In this document: positions 6,818 through 9,225 of the stretch, piece by piece
How the letters are laid out: each line of letters begins with the position of its first letter
How positions within the stretch are numbered: position 1 is the stretch's first letter
Assembly: GCA_947165795.1 (NCBI GenBank)
Contig: CAMVBP010000076.1
Span: 1 to 9,225, forward strand
Source: an uncultured Treponema sp.
GTDB taxonomy: Bacteria; Spirochaetota; Spirochaetia; Treponematales; Treponemataceae
DNA length: 9,225 nt
Direction of reading: 5' to 3'
Notes under the pieces: generated by a model
What the model was told of the DNA's origin: nothing
The model's input: the letters and a program-made list of their open reading frames with translations, nothing else
Database searches by the model: none
Position numbers and translations under genes: made by a program

Positions 6818-7879
6818 CTAACCCGCCATATTTCCCAGTTTCTTTTTTCTCTGAGAAAGAATTACACTCTGCAATACGATAAAGAATGCAAGCATAAGAC
6901 CGGTTGTAATACTCTGCCAGTATGGTTCGCGTAAACCTGCAGCAACTACAATGTTATTAATTGTCTTAAGAGACATTACACCAAACATAGTTCCAACAAC
7001 ACTACCTACACCACCGCTAAGCAAAGTTCCACCGATAATTGATGAAGCAATTGCCTGCATTTCTGCAGCTGTAGCACTTGAAGCATTTCCTGCACCTGTA
7101 TGAAGCAGATAACAGAAACCTGCTATACCAGCTAAAACACCACATAAAATATATGCAATAAACTGAGTTCTTCGAACGTTAATACCAAGCATAAGGGCAC
7201 TTTCTGAATTTCCACCAACTGCGTAGAGGTTGCGGCCAAAGCGGGTCCATTTTAGCATAGCCCATAAAAGCAGAACTACTAAAAGCGCTATAACAACACC
7301 AACTTCTATGTAAGCCGGAATCCAGTTACCGTTTCGAGCCCATGTACCAAGGAAAGGAATATCAATATAAAAATCCTTAAGAGCAAGGAATAGCTCGTTA
7401 TTTGCTGTACGTGGAGCTGTACTTACTACAGTTGTCATACCGCGGGTAAAGAACATTCCTGCAAGAGTAACAATAAAAGGCTGAATCTTAAGGAACGAAA
7501 CAAAGTATCCCTGTATAATTCCCATTGCAAGACCAATTCCAAGAGAAATTACTATTGAACTGAAGATTCCACCAGCTTTATCTTCCATAAATACTACAGA
7601 AGCCATAGTAATAAGCGCGATTGAACCACCGACCGAAATATCAATTCCACCAGTAATCATTACAATTGTAAGACCACACGCAGCAACAATAAGATATGCA
7701 TTGTTATTAAACAAATCAAGGAACTGTTGTGGATTCAAAAATCCTCCACCCCAGATAATCATTGCAAGTAAATACATTCCTACGAAAGTACAGATTGTAA
7801 TTGTAAGCAAAAGAGATGTATTTGAAAGTGGTTGTCTATTTTCTTTCTTTCCAAAAAGATTTGTAAAAATATTTGCCAT
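6818..7879 (-). CDS. yjfF: Galactofuranose-type ABC importer permease YjfF
   Basis: A 353-residue inner-membrane permease of the BPD_transp_2 (ribose/galactofuranose) family, resembling E. coli YjfF (about 330 residues). Signature segments are TGGIDISVGGSIAL (about 76-89), KIQPFIVTLAGMFFTRG (131-147), RFGRNLYAVGGNSESALMLGI (about 213-233), the EMQAIASSIIGGTLLSGGVGSV cytoplasmic loop (about 273-294) that contacts the ATPase, and KTINNIVV. Many hydrophobic helices cover most of its length. The N-terminus has a short hydrophilic extension (about 1-20) compared with E. coli. The start ATG at 7879 is preceded by GGAGG ten bases upstream, within the end of ytfT, and the gap to ytfT is only two bases. 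It would form a heterodimeric channel with YtfT. The gene ends with TAG just before the convergent terminator. The transported sugar is inferred from family resemblance, not proven. Confidence 0.93.
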   Translation of the reverse strand: MANIFTNLFGKKENRQPLSNTSLLLTITICTFVGMYLLAMIIWGGGFLNPQQFLDLFNNNAYLIVAACGLTIVMITGGIDISVGGSIALITMASVVFMEDKAGGIFSSIVISLGIGLAMGIIQGYFVSFLKIQPFIVTLAGMFFTRGMTTVVSTAPRTANNELFLALKDFYIDIPFLGTWARNGNWIPAYIEVGVVIALLVVLLLWAMLKWTRFGRNLYAVGGNSESALMLGINVRRTQFIAYILCGVLAGIAGFCYLLHTGAGNASSATAAEMQAIASSIIGGTLLSGGVGSVVGTMFGVMSLKTINNIVVAAGLREPYWQSITTGLMLAFFIVLQSVILSQRKKKLGNMAG

Positions 7880-7881
7880 AA

Positions 7882-8958
7882 TTATCTAGCCTCCACTACT
7901 CTTTTATTGAATTTTGAAAGAATCAGATTCTTTAACTGTTTAATCCATGCTTTAACTACAGAAGAGCCGGCAACAACTATTACAATAATTACAATAGCTT
8001 TATATGCTTTTACAGCTGTTGAAGGAACCTTCATGGAATACAAAGTAGTTGTTAATGCCTGAATAATATAAGCACCAAGAATTGATCCAGAAAGCTTGAA
8101 CTTACCGCCACCAAGTGAGTTTCCACCAATTGCAACTGCAAGAATAGCATCCATTTCAATATCTATAAGTACTGTTTCGTGGTTAATAATTCCAGTTCTA
8201 CAAACGCTCATAGAACCTGCCATAGTAACGCAGATACCAAGTATAATAAATACTGCAAATTTCCATACAGTTGGATTAATTCCATTTAATTTAGCAGCGC
8301 GCTCATTAATTCCTACAGCCTGAATGTAAAGACCTAAAGTTGTTTTCTTCAAAAGAAGATTTACCAGAATAGTAAAAATTATAACTGTAAGAATAGGAGT
8401 TGGAATTGGAACATGAGGAATAAAACTTCCCATATACTTAAGAAGATTGCTTTCTACACTAGGACTTGCACCACCATTAATCCAGTAAGCAATTGGACGT
8501 CCTGCAGTAAACAGAATTAAAGAAGCAATCATCGGCTGAATATTGAACTTTGCAATAAGAGTTCCATTAAACAGACAGAAAAGAACTGCTACAATACATG
8601 CAACAATAAGACCAAGGATAATAGTTCCTGCATTAATACTTCCCAGACGCAGAATCTTAACAAACATAGAACCAGCAATTGCAGATAAAGCACCAATGGA
8701 AATATCCTGTCCTTTTGTTGCAGAGGTAATAAGAGTCATTCCTATAGAAAGAATTACAAGCTCCGAAGCACCGTTCAAAATACTTATAAGATTTCCTGTA
8801 AGAACTGTATTACCAAGGTTGTTCTTATTAATCATAATAGAAAAGAACCCGGGATCTCGAATAAGATTAAAAATAACCAGAACAATCAGTGCAATAAGCG
8901 GAATTGCAAGCTGCGACTGGAAGACTTTCTTTACTTTATCAAAAATTTTATTAGCCAT
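7882..8958 (-). CDS. ytfT: Galactofuranose-type ABC importer permease YtfT
   Basis: A 358-residue inner-membrane permease of the same family as YjfF and closest to E. coli YtfT. Supporting segments are ILNGASELVILSIGMTLI (60-77), the KGQDISIGALSAIAG motif (82-96; E. coli has GGIDLSVGAVMAIAG), NIQPMIASLILFTAGRPIA (139-157), TLGLYIQAVGINERAAKLNGI (207-227), EMDAILAVAIGGNSLGGGKF (268-287) and GAYIIQALTT. The usual GGID of this family is replaced by KGQD, a mild departure. I chose ATG 8958 over the in-frame TTG at 8979: it gives the typical MANKIFDKVKK start and lies 11 bases after GGGAGG. With this start, the gene overlaps the end of ytfR by eight bases, and yjfF follows after two bases, so the three are translated as a coupled unit. 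A C-terminal basic tail (about 337-358) is probably cytoplasmic. Confidence 0.93.
   Translation of the reverse strand: MANKIFDKVKKVFQSQLAIPLIALIVLVIFNLIRDPGFFSIMINKNNLGNTVLTGNLISILNGASELVILSIGMTLITSATKGQDISIGALSAIAGSMFVKILRLGSINAGTIILGLIVACIVAVLFCLFNGTLIAKFNIQPMIASLILFTAGRPIAYWINGGASPSVESNLLKYMGSFIPHVPIPTPILTVIIFTILVNLLLKKTTLGLYIQAVGINERAAKLNGINPTVWKFAVFIILGICVTMAGSMSVCRTGIINHETVLIDIEMDAILAVAIGGNSLGGGKFKLSGSILGAYIIQALTTTLYSMKVPSTAVKAYKAIVIIVIVVAGSSVVKAWIKQLKNLILSKFNKRVVEAR
7890..7894 (-). promoter_or_regulatory. Shine-Dalgarno of yjfF inside ytfT
   Basis: On the - strand GGAGG lies ten bases before ATG 7879, within the last codons of ytfT, supporting coupled translation of the two permeases. 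Confidence 0.7.
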
Positions 8959-9225
8959 TTTGTGCTTTTCCTCCCGCAATAGTTTGCATAATTACATCAG
9001 AACGTAAAAGGTCATCTTTAAGTTCACCAACAATTTTTCGGTCACGCATAACGATTAATCTCTGACATACAGAAAGCATTTCTTCAATTTCCGATGAAAT
9101 AAAGGTAACACTAACGCCTTCTTCTGCAAGCTTAAGAACAAGCTTTTGAATTTCGAGCTTTGTTCCAACGTCAATACCACGAGTTGGTTCATCAAGAATA
9201 AGATACTGAGGATGAGTCAAAAGCC
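8951..9225 (-). CDS. ytfR: Sugar ABC importer ATPase YtfR, C-terminal part (5' end outside window)
   Basis: Only the last 91 or so residues of the ATPase are in the window. It is the cytoplasmic energy-coupling subunit that hydrolyses ATP for the YtfT-YjfF channel. Visible are the Walker B motif with catalytic glutamate (LILDEP), the following TRGIDVGTK D-loop region, the H-loop replacement FISSEIEEM, and the VMRDRKIVGEL segment, all typical of the second nucleotide-binding domain of duplicated sugar ATPases (RbsA/MglA/YtfR). The protein ends in IAGGKAQNG. The TTG at 9220 is an internal leucine codon, not a start. The stop codon overlaps the ytfT start by eight bases. The first domain, both Walker A motifs, and any co-transcribed binding protein lie beyond the right edge. 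Confidence 0.92.
   Translation of the reverse strand, partial: LLTHPQYLILDEPTRGIDVGTKLEIQKLVLKLAEEGVSVTFISSEIEEMLSVCQRLIVMRDRKIVGELKDDLLRSDVIMQTIAGGKAQNG
8970..8975 (-). promoter_or_regulatory. Shine-Dalgarno of ytfT inside ytfR
   Basis: On the - strand GGGAGG lies 11 bases before ATG 8958. It decides the start against the upstream TTG at 8979, which would place the ribosome site inside the coding sequence. Confidence 0.7.

Noticed and set aside
8543..9007. Open frame of 154 codons on the + strand opposite ytfT
   Set aside because: It is antisense to a clearly conserved permease gene, has no recognisable domain, and its composition mirrors the hydrophobic codons of ytfT.

Overview
The window is a low-GC bacterial chromosome segment. 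Protein resemblance and gene content (eukaryotic-type NADP isocitrate dehydrogenase, YesM/YesN-type signalling, a YtfQ/YtfRT/YjfF sugar system) suggest a host-associated or anaerobic spirochete such as Treponema. That assignment is an inference from style, not a proven one.

Layout, left to right. (1) The 3' end of threonyl-tRNA synthetase (thrS), followed five bases later by a DUF2971 protein of unknown function. (2) A 40-base junction in which the DUF2971 stop codon, a weak terminator-like hairpin and an excellent promoter overlap. It leads into icd, whose start codon lies only a few bases from the predicted transcription start. (3) A strong intrinsic terminator after icd, then a second near-consensus promoter with the same close geometry. 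(4) A sensory cluster on the + strand: a YtfQ-like sugar-binding protein whose N-terminus is interrupted by two in-frame stops, a YesM/LytS-type sensor histidine kinase, and a YesN-type response regulator with an AraC DNA-binding domain. (5) A short structured convergent intergenic region. (6) On the - strand, the distal part of a galactofuranose-type (YtfR-YtfT-YjfF) ABC sugar importer operon: the C-terminal end of the ATPase and two complete permeases, tightly coupled.

How the genes fit together. The binding protein has an N-terminal hydrophobic segment with no lipobox cysteine. It sits 12 bases from the kinase gene rather than in the transporter operon. The best reading is a three-component sensor: a membrane-tethered binding protein detects a sugar outside the membrane, the kinase relays the signal, and the AraC-type regulator controls the neighbouring importer. 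The binding-protein gene has no usable standard start codon upstream of its conserved domain. It is therefore a recent pseudogene, a pair of homopolymer sequencing errors, or a gene with unusual initiation. Automatic gene calling would probably report only its C-terminal half, starting near 3176. No tRNA, rRNA, CRISPR, insertion sequence or phage gene was seen.
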